Of a stretch of 64,000 nucleotides of DNA, positions 27,344 through 35,864 are shown piece by piece. The position numbers and the translations under genes are program-made. The notes under the pieces are model-generated. The model was not told where the DNA came from. It saw only the letters and a list, made by a program, of their open reading frames with translations, and made no database searches. This DNA is from Methanocella paludicola SANAE (GTDB lineage: Archaea; Halobacteriota; Methanocellia; Methanocellales; Methanocellaceae), in NCBI RefSeq assembly GCF_000011005.1, contig NC_013665.1, positions 2,395,501-2,459,500 of the forward strand. Reading direction: 5' to 3'. Each line of letters opens with the position of its first letter. The stretch's first letter is position 1.

Positions 27344-28597
27344 TTGCCAGTACCAATTGAAAAGATCCATGCGAGAGAGATCCTCGATTCGAGGGGCAAC
27401 CCGACGGTCGAGGTCGAAGTGCATACCCCATATAATGTCGGCGTAGCATGCGTGCCATCGGGCGCGTCCACCGGTACCCACGAGGCGTTAGAGCTCAGAG
27501 ACAAGGATAAACGCTTTGGCGGCAAGGGCGTGCTGAAGGCCGTGAAGAACGTGAACAACGTGATCGCCCCCAAGGTCGTGGGAATGGACGCCGCCGCCCA
27601 GCGTAACCTGGACATGTTCATGCTGGAGCTGGACAGCACCGAGAACAAGTCGAAACTCGGCGCCAACGCCATCCTGGGCGTCTCTATGGCCGCGGCCCGG
27701 GCGGCCGCCGGCGCCCTGGAGCTGCCCTTATACCAGTACCTGGGAGGCGTTAACGCGTATAAGCTGCCCGTCCCCATGATGAACGTCATCAACGGGGGCA
27801 AGCACGCGGGCAGCGGCCTGGCGATCCAGGAGTTCCTGTTATTGCCTGTCGGCGCCGACACGTACCACGAGGCGCTGCGCATGAACGTGGAAACATACCA
27901 TACGCTCGCTAAAATCCTTAAAGACAAGTACGGCAAGTCTGCGACCAACGTGGGCGACGAGGGAGGCTATGCGCCCTCCATCGGCACGACCCGCGAGGCG
28001 CTGGACGCCATGATGGAGGCCATCGATAAGGCAGGGTACAAGGGCAAAATAAAGCTCGGGATAGACTCCGCAGCGAGCGAGTTCTTCAAGGGCGGCAAAT
28101 ACAACATCGACGGCAAAAGCCTGTCGCGTGACCAGATGGTCAAGTATTATGCGGGCATCGTGAAGGATTATCCGATCATCGTGCTCGAGGACCCGTTCGC
28201 CGAGGAGGACTGGGACGGGTTCGTCGCCATCACGAAAGAGGTCGGTAAAAAGGTGACCGTCATCGGCGACGATATTTATGTGACGAACGTGAAGCGGCTG
28301 CAGAAGGGCATCGACATGGGCGCCGCTAACTCGCTATTGTTAAAGCTGAACCAGATCGGTACCGTCTCGGAAGCTTTCGATGCTGCGACCCTCGCGTTCC
28401 GTAATAAGTATAAGGTCGCCGTGAGCCACCGGTCCGGGGAGACCTGCGACTCCATCATTGCGGACGTGGCCGTGGCTCTCAGCGCGGAGATCATTAAGAC
28501 TGGCGCGCCGGCCAGGAGCGAGCGTACCTCGAAGTACAACCAGCTCTTGAGAATTGAGGAGAATCTCGGTAAGGCTGCAGTGTACACTAAGCTATAG
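27344..28597 (+). CDS. eno: Enolase
   Basis: Dehydrates 2-phosphoglycerate to phosphoenolpyruvate. It has 417 residues with the family motifs [55 protein letters not shown], and [10 protein letters not shown] followed by SHRSGETCD; the catalytic Lys of KLNQIG is present. The start is TTG 27344, which gives the normal N-terminus. Its last seven codons lie within a 39-bp sequence repeated downstream of the P-type ATPase. Confidence 0.96.
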   Translation: MPVPIEKIHAREILDSRGNPTVEVEVHTPYNVGVACVPSGASTGTHEALELRDKDKRFGGKGVLKAVKNVNNVIAPKVVGMDAAAQRNLDMFMLELDSTENKSKLGANAILGVSMAAARAAAGALELPLYQYLGGVNAYKLPVPMMNVINGGKHAGSGLAIQEFLLLPVGADTYHEALRMNVETYHTLAKILKDKYGKSATNVGDEGGYAPSIGTTREALDAMMEAIDKAGYKGKIKLGIDSAASEFFKGGKYNIDGKSLSRDQMVKYYAGIVKDYPIIVLEDPFAEEDWDGFVAITKEVGKKVTVIGDDIYVTNVKRLQKGIDMGAANSLLLKLNQIGTVSEAFDAATLAFRNKYKVAVSHRSGETCDSIIADVAVALSAEIIKTGAPARSERTSKYNQLLRIEENLGKAAVYTKL

Positions 28598-28615
28598 GCG
28601 TCAATTCGGGCCGCC
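28577..28615. repeat. 39-bp direct repeat, left copy (3' end of eno)
   Basis: A perfect 39-bp sequence starting GCAGTGTACAC and ending GGGCCGCC. It covers the end of eno including its TAG stop and 18 bases beyond. The identical sequence in the same orientation lies at 31156-31194. The 2,540 bp between the repeats hold the P-type ATPase gene. Confidence 0.95.
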
Positions 28616-28688
28616 TTGGGTTACATGGGAAAGGTTATCAGACAAGATAAATGGAGAATACTGGAAGGCTTTAAACATTAATCCAAAA

Positions 28689-31031
28689 ATGCAGAAGCAA
28701 GATATTTCCCTGGAAGCAAATGTTGACGTGGAAGACCTCTCTGAAGCGGAAGCCCGGGCGCGTCTGGATAAAAATGGTTACAATGAAATACTCGAAGAGC
28801 CTTCCGGCCCTTTTCGAGGCATCCTCAAGCGCCTTTGGGGGCCCATCCCATGGACGCTCGAAGCGGCGCTGATACTGGAGGTCGCTCTAGGCAAAATAGT
28901 CGAAGCATCGGTCATAGCAGTCTTATTGCTCTTCAGCGCCATAGTGGGTGAAACCCAGGAACTTCGAGCCCATACCGCTGTGGACTTCCTCCGCCACCGT
29001 CTGCAGGTAAGCGCGCGGGTGCGCCGGGATGGGCGCTGGCGATTTCTTCCCGCCCGAGAGCTTGTTTCAGGCGATCTGGTCCACATTAAATTAGGCGACA
29101 TCGTGCCTGCGGACTGCATAATCCGCAATGGGGCGGTGGAAGTCGACCAGTCTGTGCTCACAGGAGAGTCAGTCAGTGTATCACGTTCAAATGATGAGAC
29201 GATCTATTCGGGATCAACTGTCCTTCGTGGCGAAGCCATTGCAACAGTAACGGCAACAGGGTCCGGCACTTCGTACGGGCGGACGGCCGAACTGGTAAGG
29301 ACTGCCGAATCACCCGGTCACCTTCAAAAGCTTATGTTCACTGTAGTGCGCTATCTGGCAACCGTGGACCTGGTTCTCGCAGTGGTGCTCGTGGGAGTTG
29401 CCCTATGGAACAATTCCGACTTGCTCCCGCTCCTACCATTCCTGGTGGTGCTTGTGATCGCCACAGTGCCGGTCTCGATGCCGGCAAGCTTTACTGTCGC
29501 TAACGCGCTCGAAGCCCGCACGCTTGCGAAAGAAGGCGTTCTCATTACCGGATTGACGGCGATCCAGGAAGCAGCGACTATGGAGGTTCTCTGCGTGGAC
29601 AAGACCGGCACGCTGACGCAGAACCGGCCGGAGATAGCCGCTATCATCCCCTTCCCGGGCGAACTTGAGGAAGAAGTCCTGGCCTATGCCGCTGCATGCT
29701 GCGACGAGGCGACCCAGAATCCTCTGGATATAGCGATCCTTCACGAATTAGAGCATCGATCGATACAGCCACTGAGCCGACATAGGATCGTTCCTTTCGA
29801 CCCGGCGACCAAGCGTTCGGAGTCATACGTTAACCGCGATGGCCAAACCTTCCAGGTGATGCTTGGTTCTCCTCCGATCGTGGAACAGTTCGCCGACCCC
29901 CGGCCTGAATTCAAGGATCAAGTAGAAGAGCTGGCCGCCAGCGGGGCTCGCGTACTGGCGGTTGCGGCAGGCCCTGAAGGACATCTTTCACTTCGTGGGC
30001 TGGTGGCGCTGGCTGACCTGCCCAGAGAAGACGCTGCCGCCCTCGTAAAGGCTATCCAGGGCCTCGGGATCCGGGTACTTATGGTCACAGGCGACACTTC
30101 CGCTACAGCGCGGGCGGTGAGCCATAAAGTCAATCTCGGCGATCGCATCGGGGATTTGAATGTTGCCCTCAATAATCCGCTTGAGTACGACGGGTTCGCC
30201 AATGTTTATCCCGAAGATAAGTTCCGCATCGTGCAGGCTCTCCAAAAGCTTCACCTGACCACAGGCATGACAGGGGATGGCATAAACGACGCGCCGGCGC
30301 TCAAACAGGCGGAAGTCGGGATCGCTGTCAGTTCTGCCTCGGACGTCGCCAAGGCCTCCGCAAAAGTAGTCATGACCAGCCCCGGGCTCCAGGACATCGT
30401 CAAGATCATCTACGGTGGCCGCTATGTTTACCGCCGGATGCTAACATGGACCATCACGAAGATCGCGAGGACTGTCGAGCTTGCTGTTCTGCTGACCCTC
30501 GGGTATATTGCCACGGGCTTCTTTGTAACACCATTAAGCCTGATTATCATAATAATCGTTTTGAATGATATTGTGACGATCACCCTCGGAACTGATCGTG
30601 CATGGGCCTCTCCAGTACCTGAGCGATGGGATGTCAGAGATATTGCCAAAATTGCGGGCATACTTGCAGCCGGCTGGCTGGTCCTGGCGTTCTTCATCCT
30701 GTGGATAGGCCTGAACGTACTGAAACTCCCGGTCCCCCAGATCCAAACGCTCATGTTTGTCTACCTCATCTTTTCGGCACAAACAACGATTTACATAACC
30801 CGCGTTCGGGATCACTTGTGGTCGTTCCTGCCGAGCCGATACGTCATCGCGACCACGGTCGGCAATGTAGTCGTAGCATCGGCTCTCGCTATCCTGGGGA
30901 TACTGATGGCTGCAGTTCCCGTTATTTATTTGATCGGTGTTCTCGGAGCCGTTCTTGCAGCAACATTCCTGCTCGATGAGGTTAAAATTTGGTTTTACCA
31001 AAGTACGGGTATTCTAGGGAAGGTTAAATAA
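28689..31031 (+). CDS. P-type ATPase, plasma-membrane H+-ATPase-like (P3A)
   Basis: A 780-residue cation-pumping ATPase. Key motifs are the A-domain LTGES near residue 160, the phosphorylation site CVDKTGTLTQN near 305, the hinge TGDGINDAPALKQAE near 530, and VPVSMPASFTVANALEA in M4, which fits the proton-pump (P3A) branch. It has an N-terminal regulatory segment and about ten helices. ATG 28689 is chosen because upstream residues overlap the enolase 3' end and are not family-like. The gene is bracketed by a 39-bp direct repeat, and its codon choice looks less G/C-biased than its neighbours, both suggesting acquisition. Confidence 0.88.
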   Translation: MQKQDISLEANVDVEDLSEAEARARLDKNGYNEILEEPSGPFRGILKRLWGPIPWTLEAALILEVALGKIVEASVIAVLLLFSAIVGETQELRAHTAVDFLRHRLQVSARVRRDGRWRFLPARELVSGDLVHIKLGDIVPADCIIRNGAVEVDQSVLTGESVSVSRSNDETIYSGSTVLRGEAIATVTATGSGTSYGRTAELVRTAESPGHLQKLMFTVVRYLATVDLVLAVVLVGVALWNNSDLLPLLPFLVVLVIATVPVSMPASFTVANALEARTLAKEGVLITGLTAIQEAATMEVLCVDKTGTLTQNRPEIAAIIPFPGELEEEVLAYAAACCDEATQNPLDIAILHELEHRSIQPLSRHRIVPFDPATKRSESYVNRDGQTFQVMLGSPPIVEQFADPRPEFKDQVEELAASGARVLAVAAGPEGHLSLRGLVALADLPREDAAALVKAIQGLGIRVLMVTGDTSATARAVSHKVNLGDRIGDLNVALNNPLEYDGFANVYPEDKFRIVQALQKLHLTTGMTGDGINDAPALKQAEVGIAVSSASDVAKASAKVVMTSPGLQDIVKIIYGGRYVYRRMLTWTITKIARTVELAVLLTLGYIATGFFVTPLSLIIIIIVLNDIVTITLGTDRAWASPVPERWDVRDIAKIAGILAAGWLVLAFFILWIGLNVLKLPVPQIQTLMFVYLIFSAQTTIYITRVRDHLWSFLPSRYVIATTVGNVVVASALAILGILMAAVPVIYLIGVLGAVLAATFLLDEVKIWFYQSTGILGKVK

Positions 31032-31090
31032 AAACCACTAAACAGTTTTGTTAAGAGAATCCAGGGAGCTTTGTCGTAGAGCGCCGCCTG

Positions 31091-31129
31091 GCATTACCGC
31101 ACCGCGTCGTCACTGACTTGATCGGGGGC
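31091..31129 (+). pseudogene. Short remnant resembling the FAD oxidoreductase genes
   Basis: Thirteen codons read ALPHRVVTDLIGG, matching the ALPHRVVTDLIEG segment of the FAD oxidoreductase at 48.6-50 kb. Most nucleotide differences fall at third positions. There is no surrounding reading frame of that family. It lies between the P-type ATPase stop and the right 39-bp repeat. It may be a decayed fragment carried with the inserted module, although chance cannot be fully excluded for so short a match. Confidence 0.4.
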
Positions 31130-31155
31130 CGGGCCGCCCCCTATGATTAAGTATG

Positions 31156-31194
31156 GCAGTGTACACTAAGCTATAGGCGTCAATTCGGGCCGCC
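31156..31194. repeat. 39-bp direct repeat, right copy (3' end of dynamin-like gene)
   Basis: Identical to 28577-28615. On the minus strand it supplies the last nine codons and the stop of the dynamin-like gene; on the plus strand it is an orphan copy of the enolase 3' end. If the insert and one repeat are removed, enolase and the GTPase become convergent genes with overlapping 3' ends. Confidence 0.95.
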
Positions 31195-32962
31195 GGCAGT
31201 AAAGCTCGACGGCCTCCAGCCTTTTTTTATGCTCCTCCAGGGCGGCCAGCATCCGGTCGATCTCTGCGGCACGTTTCTGCGCTTCACTCGCGGACATGGA
31301 CTTTTCGGCCCGGGCTCTTTCGAGCGCCTGCTTTACTGAGGACACCAGAGTATCCGCCATGGTCTCGTACGAGGCCTTCATGCTCTTCGATGACTTCAGG
31401 AGGCTTTCCAGGAACGCATAGCGTATCTTGCCCGAGTTCATATCCAGCGAGCGCTCCACGCGCTCCCGCATAGCGTTCTTAACCTGCCCGCGGAACAGCG
31501 AAGACGGCATCATCAGGTTGAGCGTCGTGAGCGCCGTATCGAGCAGCATGCCCTCGTCCATGAAAGTATCGATGCCGTAGAATAGGGGCGTATGAAGGTC
31601 CGGCGCACCATCGAATGAGTAGTGCCGTATCTCGACATCGAATATATCGGACGAGGCCTTTTCGAACCGGCGGATGGACTCTTCCCACCTCTCGGAGTGC
31701 GACTTCGCCTTCTCAGCATAGAGCCCGGATATTTTCTCCTCCTCACTGGCACGCCAGCTATCACAGGCCCCGGAAATGACCTTAAAGAGCTGGTCCTTGA
31801 TCGCGTTCAGGAACTCGCGGTTGCCGGCTTTCGGATAAGTATCGATGAACGACTCCATCTGCCGGATGGCAACGGGAGTCATCTCGCTTTTGAATTTGCC
31901 GCTATCCACGTCCAGCGTCTTGATCATAGAGTCCACGTCCCACTCGATGAGGTGCACATTGGCTTCCTTGTCCCTCAGGAATCGCTCCAGCTCCACATTG
32001 AACAAAGTCGCTTTCTCTTCCAGCGCCTGCACTGATAGCGCCCGTGTCTTCTTCTCGATGGCCAAGGACAGGCGCCTTGCCTCCACGAGCCCCGATGCCC
32101 TGTCCAGGATGGAGCGCAGGAAGACGCCGCACTTATCGGTGGTCAAAAAGGTGCCGAGCGCTCTATCAAAATCTACGTAACCGCTCCGTTGCAAAAGCTC
32201 CCTATCGCCTTTTGTTTTCCCTTCGAGCGCCTGCTTTGCGGATAAGGGAAATAATTTAGGCTCGGCCCCCATCTTTTCCCCGATCACGGCCCGGTTAAAG
32301 GCTATAGACTCCTTCACCTCTTCGGCGTCGGCCCTGTCGACCTTGTTAAGGATGAAAAAGAACTTTTTCACGTGCTTCCCGACGTCCTCAAGGAACCGCA
32401 GCTCAACGTCGCTGACCGGCGGGTCGATGGAGAGCATGAACACGGCTGCGTCTACTTTTGACAGGAAGCTGTAGGTCACCTCAGTGTTGTGGAGGAAAGT
32501 GGAGCCGATGCCGGGCGTATCGATGATCATTACGCCCTCCTTCAGATAGTCGGAGGGGTACTCTATCTCCACGTGGCCCACGCGCTTTACATTCCGGGGA
32601 TTTCCCCGCTCGGTCACGTAATCGCCCAGTAACTCAGGCCCGATAACGTCGGAGCGCCCGTCCTGGTATATTACGGTCGTCCTCGGTACGGGGCCGAACC
32701 GGATCACCGTGATGATGGACGTGAGAGGGACCACCGCCGTGGGAAGCACGCTATCGCCAAGCAAAGCATTGATGAACGTCGTCTTTCCTCGCTTGAACTG
32801 GCCCAGCACGACCAGGTTGAACGTGTCGGAGTCCAGCTTGGCGATAAGCGCATCGGCCTCCCGGCGCGCCGCCTCCTCATCCGACATGAGCCCTCTTAAA
32901 GCGTTAAGCTCCTCCCGGGCCCTGTTTTTAAGCTCGCCGTAATCATTAACAGGCTGCATCAT
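31166..32962 (-). CDS. Dynamin-like GTPase
   Basis: A 598-residue bacterial-type dynamin-like protein. GTPase motifs are G1 GQFKRGKTTF near residue 54, G2 region PLTSIITVIRFG, G3 IDTPGIGS near 150, and G4 NKVDRAD near 207. The remainder is long and helical with charged coiled-coil stretches. A hydrophobic patch near residues 470-490 (LLDTALTTLNLMMPSSLF) could be a membrane-inserting paddle. Members of this superfamily remodel or tether membranes. The gene is preceded by leader copy B, and its 3' end is formed by the 39-bp repeat. Confidence 0.88.
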   Translation of the reverse strand: MMQPVNDYGELKNRAREELNALRGLMSDEEAARREADALIAKLDSDTFNLVVLGQFKRGKTTFINALLGDSVLPTAVVPLTSIITVIRFGPVPRTTVIYQDGRSDVIGPELLGDYVTERGNPRNVKRVGHVEIEYPSDYLKEGVMIIDTPGIGSTFLHNTEVTYSFLSKVDAAVFMLSIDPPVSDVELRFLEDVGKHVKKFFFILNKVDRADAEEVKESIAFNRAVIGEKMGAEPKLFPLSAKQALEGKTKGDRELLQRSGYVDFDRALGTFLTTDKCGVFLRSILDRASGLVEARRLSLAIEKKTRALSVQALEEKATLFNVELERFLRDKEANVHLIEWDVDSMIKTLDVDSGKFKSEMTPVAIRQMESFIDTYPKAGNREFLNAIKDQLFKVISGACDSWRASEEEKISGLYAEKAKSHSERWEESIRRFEKASSDIFDVEIRHYSFDGAPDLHTPLFYGIDTFMDEGMLLDTALTTLNLMMPSSLFRGQVKNAMRERVERSLDMNSGKIRYAFLESLLKSSKSMKASYETMADTLVSSVKQALERARAEKSMSASEAQKRAAEIDRMLAALEEHKKRLEAVELYCRRPELTPIA

Positions 32963-32991
32963 ATTTTCACCGCAAATGAACGTTTTAAAAT

Positions 32992-33046
32992 AGAAGCTAT
33001 CAGCCTTGCGGCGGTTTTGCCATGAGCCACGGCGAGCTTCATCGCC
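32992..33046 (-). promoter_or_regulatory. Structured leader element, copy B (upstream of dynamin-like GTPase)
   Basis: Read on the minus strand: hairpin GGCGA-TGAAGC-TCGCC, middle part with AACCGCCGC, and 3' segment CTGATAGCTTCT. The loop GAAGC is complementary to GCTTC. This is the most diverged copy in the middle (GTGGCTCATGGC replaces GTGCTCTTATGC). A TATA-like CTATATT (33071-33077) lies about 25 bases upstream. The GTPase ATG, with a GGTGA ribosome site, is about 30 bases downstream. Confidence 0.65.
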
Positions 33047-33085
33047 GCTGTATGTTATGCTTTTTAAAAGAATATAGGTTACGTT

Positions 33086-33502
33086 TTACTTTGAGGCTAT
33101 CCGCTTCAAGCGTCGCACCTGCTCATCGAGACGATCGCAGAGCTCTCCCATCTTTTCCGCCTGCTCATCCGACTCGATGTCGCCGTGGGTCTTTCTAAGC
33201 TTTTCGGGGCGCATGTCGTCGACCAGGTCCTCCATGAATTGAGAAAGGACATAGATACGCCACTTCACGTCCGTCTCTTCCTGCGGCAGGCCCGAGTCGC
33301 CCCAGTAGTCTTCGATTGCACGCTCCATGCCAGCCATGATATTGTTGATCTCCTTCACCTCTTCCGCTGTGGGCCGGCCCTTCAGGCTGGAATGGAACTG
33401 GTCGCCCGATGCCATAAGCGACCTTATCTCCCGGATATAGCCCAGTATCGTCGTGGCCGCGGCACTTACCGACCTGTTATGGCGCCCGCACATCCCTATC
33501 AC
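33086..33502 (-). CDS. Small helical protein of unknown function
   Basis: A 138-residue, mostly charged and helical protein with a C-terminal coiled-coil-like stretch (DEQAEKMGELCDRLDEQVRRLKRI). GTG 33502 overlaps the MFS stop codon as GTGA; ATG 33493 is an alternative three codons in. No family is recognised. Coupling to the transporter gene suggests a shared transcript, possibly as an accessory protein. Confidence 0.6.
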   Translation of the reverse strand: MIGMCGRHNRSVSAAATTILGYIREIRSLMASGDQFHSSLKGRPTAEEVKEINNIMAGMERAIEDYWGDSGLPQEETDVKWRIYVLSQFMEDLVDDMRPEKLRKTHGDIESDEQAEKMGELCDRLDEQVRRLKRIASK

Positions 33503-34710
33503 CCTTGAGTATTTGCTCCGACATCATATTTTTTATTGGTAAGGATTAGCGCGATAACTCCTGCCGCTCCCGCGAGCGCCGCGAACGCGAAGCCGTAGGC
33601 GAACCCGAATGCGCTCCACAGGACGCCTACGACGAAGCTGGAGATGAAATCGCCCACACCATTCATTGTGGCCATCGCGCCGAAGCCCAGGGCGCGGCGT
33701 GGTTCCTCGACCATCTGCCCGCAGACGGCGCCTTCGAGGGTGTCCTCGGCCGCGATATAGGCGCCCGCAATGGCGAATAATAATCCGTATACGATAACAT
33801 TGGGCGGCGCCAGGATGAACCCGACGAACATCAGCACGGCCAGCGCGTACCCGAAGGCTAGAACTTCCTTCCGTCCAAACCGGTCGCCCAGCGCCCCGAA
33901 CGGATAGCATGCGGCAGCGTAGACGACGTTCCGCACTCCGTACAGCAGCACCCCCATCGCGGTCGCCTGCACGAAGCCAAGAGTCGGCGTTAACGTTGTC
34001 ACGGCAAAGAGGATAAGCATCGTGTGGGAGAAGTCCGAGACGCCGAATAGCAGCACTGCGGATAAGAACCCTTTAAACCGCGGCGTAAATCCCTTTAAGG
34101 ACGTTACGATGTTCACGTGCCCTTTGGCAGGGGCCGGATTTTTCTCTTTCACGGCCACCATGAATACGATAACGGCCAGCATGCCCGGTATGACCGCGAG
34201 CCAGAATACGTCCCTCATCCCGATGTAGGAGACCAGCACGAACGCAAGCGCCGGACCGGCTATGGCCCCGAGGGTGTCTCCCGTCCGGTGGACCCCGAAC
34301 GCTTTGCCGAGGTCGTTTTCCTCTACCGATTTCGCAAGGATGGCATCCCTCGGGGGGCCGCGGACGCCCCGCCCGATCCAGCCGAACACCCGGCCTAAGA
34401 GCACGGCCGGCCAGGACGATGCCAGCGCGACGATAGCCGGGAAGATGCCCGTCGCGATGTACCCTATTATTGAGAGCTCCTTGCGCTTCCCGAGCTTGTC
34501 CGAGTAGTAGCCCGATAATAGCTTGGCAAAGCTTGAAAGCCCGTCGCTCAGCCCTTCGATGAGGCCCAGCGCGTACGCCGGAGCGCCCAGCGACGTAAGG
34601 AATGACGGCAGCAGCACGGTCACAGTCTCATGCCCAAAGTCCGAGAGGAAGCTCGTCAGCGAGACGCCCCAGACGGTGGAATTAAGCCAGCCCTTATTGT
34701 TATTTTCCAT
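33499..34710 (-). CDS. Major facilitator superfamily transporter
   Basis: A 403-residue transporter with about 12 hydrophobic segments. The MFS loop motif appears as SGYYSDKLGKRKE near residue 65 and again as GALGDRFGRKEV in the second half, and GRVFGWIGRGVRGPPRD is reminiscent of the drug/multidrug exporter branch. The substrate is unknown. It is the first gene of a two-gene unit behind leader copy C. Confidence 0.88.
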   Translation of the reverse strand: MENNNKGWLNSTVWGVSLTSFLSDFGHETVTVLLPSFLTSLGAPAYALGLIEGLSDGLSSFAKLLSGYYSDKLGKRKELSIIGYIATGIFPAIVALASSWPAVLLGRVFGWIGRGVRGPPRDAILAKSVEENDLGKAFGVHRTGDTLGAIAGPALAFVLVSYIGMRDVFWLAVIPGMLAVIVFMVAVKEKNPAPAKGHVNIVTSLKGFTPRFKGFLSAVLLFGVSDFSHTMLILFAVTTLTPTLGFVQATAMGVLLYGVRNVVYAAACYPFGALGDRFGRKEVLAFGYALAVLMFVGFILAPPNVIVYGLLFAIAGAYIAAEDTLEGAVCGQMVEEPRRALGFGAMATMNGVGDFISSFVVGVLWSAFGFAYGFAFAALAGAAGVIALILTNKKYDVGANTQG

Positions 34711-34756
34711 TTAACTCACCATTAGCAACCCGTTCAAAGAATGGCTTTGAACTATC

Positions 34757-34818
34757 AGAAGCCATTAGTCGCCCGCTGCGCGGCGGTTCTGCATAAGAGC
34801 ACGGTGAGCTTCATCACC
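34757..34818 (-). promoter_or_regulatory. Structured leader element, copy C (upstream of MFS transporter)
   Basis: Read on the minus strand: hairpin GGTGA-TGAAGC-TCACC, where the C-G pair of copies A and B is replaced by a compatible T-A pair. The invariant AACCGCCGC and CTAATGGCTTCT follow. TATAAATA (34841-34848) is about 23 bases upstream. Downstream, TTCAAAG-CCATT-CTTTGAA forms a separate hairpin before the GGTGAG ribosome site and ATG. Confidence 0.7.
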
Positions 34819-34875
34819 AGAATAGCATAGTGGCCGGTTTTATTTATATGTTTGGTCATAGAATAGTTCACTATT

Positions 34876-35655
34876 TCAATGTATAATAAGCGAACACATC
34901 TCGTATCCACCGATTGCGCATATGATGACTACCAGGGCCAGGCAAAGGTAATACAGGATCCTTTCGAAAGTCTCAGCTGAAACGTTATCTACAGCATCAC
35001 CGACAGCTTTTCCGGTCCACTTGATCGCCCTCGATAATGCGCTGGCAGGGGGTTCTTCATCCAGGCTGATCTCGCAGTAATGGCGGCCAGTATAGAAGGA
35101 TAGCGCCGTAACGGCTAATATGAGGGCAATGGAGGAGAACATGGTGACCGTCCAATAAGCCCCGGTGAGGCCAAATGCCAGCACGGCTATGATATCGAGC
35201 GCAATGATCAGCGCGGCGGCCCTGGACGGCCGGATGTCCCAGAAAATATCGATGGCCCTTTTATGCTTTCCTGCGATGGCTATAGCATCGTCCACCAGGC
35301 CAAATTGTAGATCGTATTTAAAGTTGATGTTGACCGAAGCGCACGATGGCGATAGTATCATGAAAAGGATGGGGTAAAGCGACTCTCCGTGATAGGATAT
35401 GAACATCGCTTCGACTCGCTCGGACGTGTCGATATTTTTTATGGCCGGGTAATTATCCTGGTTAAAATAATAGACCCGCGCGTTCGTATCCAGCTCCACC
35501 GTAAATCTGCCGATGGTCTCATGGAATAATTCACAGAGCAGGATTAAGTCATCGATGTACATTCGTGACATCGGTATGCGGATATTCCGGAAGGACGGCG
35601 ATTTGACCGATAAGCTCTCTATCAATGAAGATATTGCCTGCGGACTGGCCCTCAT
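34876..35655 (-). CDS. Two-helix membrane protein of unknown function (paralogue 1)
   Basis: A 259-residue protein. The N-terminal 155 residues look soluble, followed by two adjacent hydrophobic helices (AAALIIALDIIAVLAFGLTGAYW, then TVMFSSIALILAVTALSF), a short charged region, and a C-terminal hydrophobic segment. Its N-terminal domain aligns with the gene at 39.2 kb: YIDDLILLCELF with YYSDIIRLFGLF, FISYHGESLYP with FLAYYGESPDP, and the following PxxASVNINxKYxxxxG with PVNAAICINDKYGIPYG. No known domain is recognised. Preceded by leader copy D. Confidence 0.65.
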   Translation of the reverse strand: MRASPQAISSLIESLSVKSPSFRNIRIPMSRMYIDDLILLCELFHETIGRFTVELDTNARVYYFNQDNYPAIKNIDTSERVEAMFISYHGESLYPILFMILSPSCASVNINFKYDLQFGLVDDAIAIAGKHKRAIDIFWDIRPSRAAALIIALDIIAVLAFGLTGAYWTVTMFSSIALILAVTALSFYTGRHYCEISLDEEPPASALSRAIKWTGKAVGDAVDNVSAETFERILYYLCLALVVIICAIGGYEMCSLIIH

Positions 35656-35682
35656 GCGCTTAACCTCTGGATCACATTAGCC

Positions 35683-35742
35683 AGAGGCCATTAGTCGCGA
35701 CGGGCGGCGGTTCTGCACAAAAGCACGGTGAGCCTCATCACC
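35683..35742 (-). promoter_or_regulatory. Structured leader element, copy D (upstream of two-helix protein 1)
   Basis: Read on the minus strand: hairpin GGTGA-TGAGGC-TCACC, AACCGCCGC, and CTAATGGCCTCT. Here the loop is GAGGC and the 3' segment is GCCTC, a compensatory change relative to GAAGC/GCTTC in the other four copies. The 3' segment also forms CCTCTGG-N10-CCAGAGG with bases overlapping the AGAGG ribosome site, eight bases before the ATG. TATAAAG (35764-35770) lies about 22 bases upstream. Confidence 0.75.
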
Positions 35743-35864
35743 ATTGTCGTTAACACTCTCCGCCTTTATACGTCTTGCGCCACCGTATTATTTTCTGAAT
35801 TTAAAATGGCGGGATGCGATAGATGTCAAATATAAAAATAAATCGCTAAATGTAATGTCTCATC

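Noticed and set aside
31119-31141. GC-rich hairpin after the P-type ATPase as an attachment-site core
   Set aside because: It is a simple G5/C5 stem outside the 39-bp repeats and more likely a terminator-like structure or chance.
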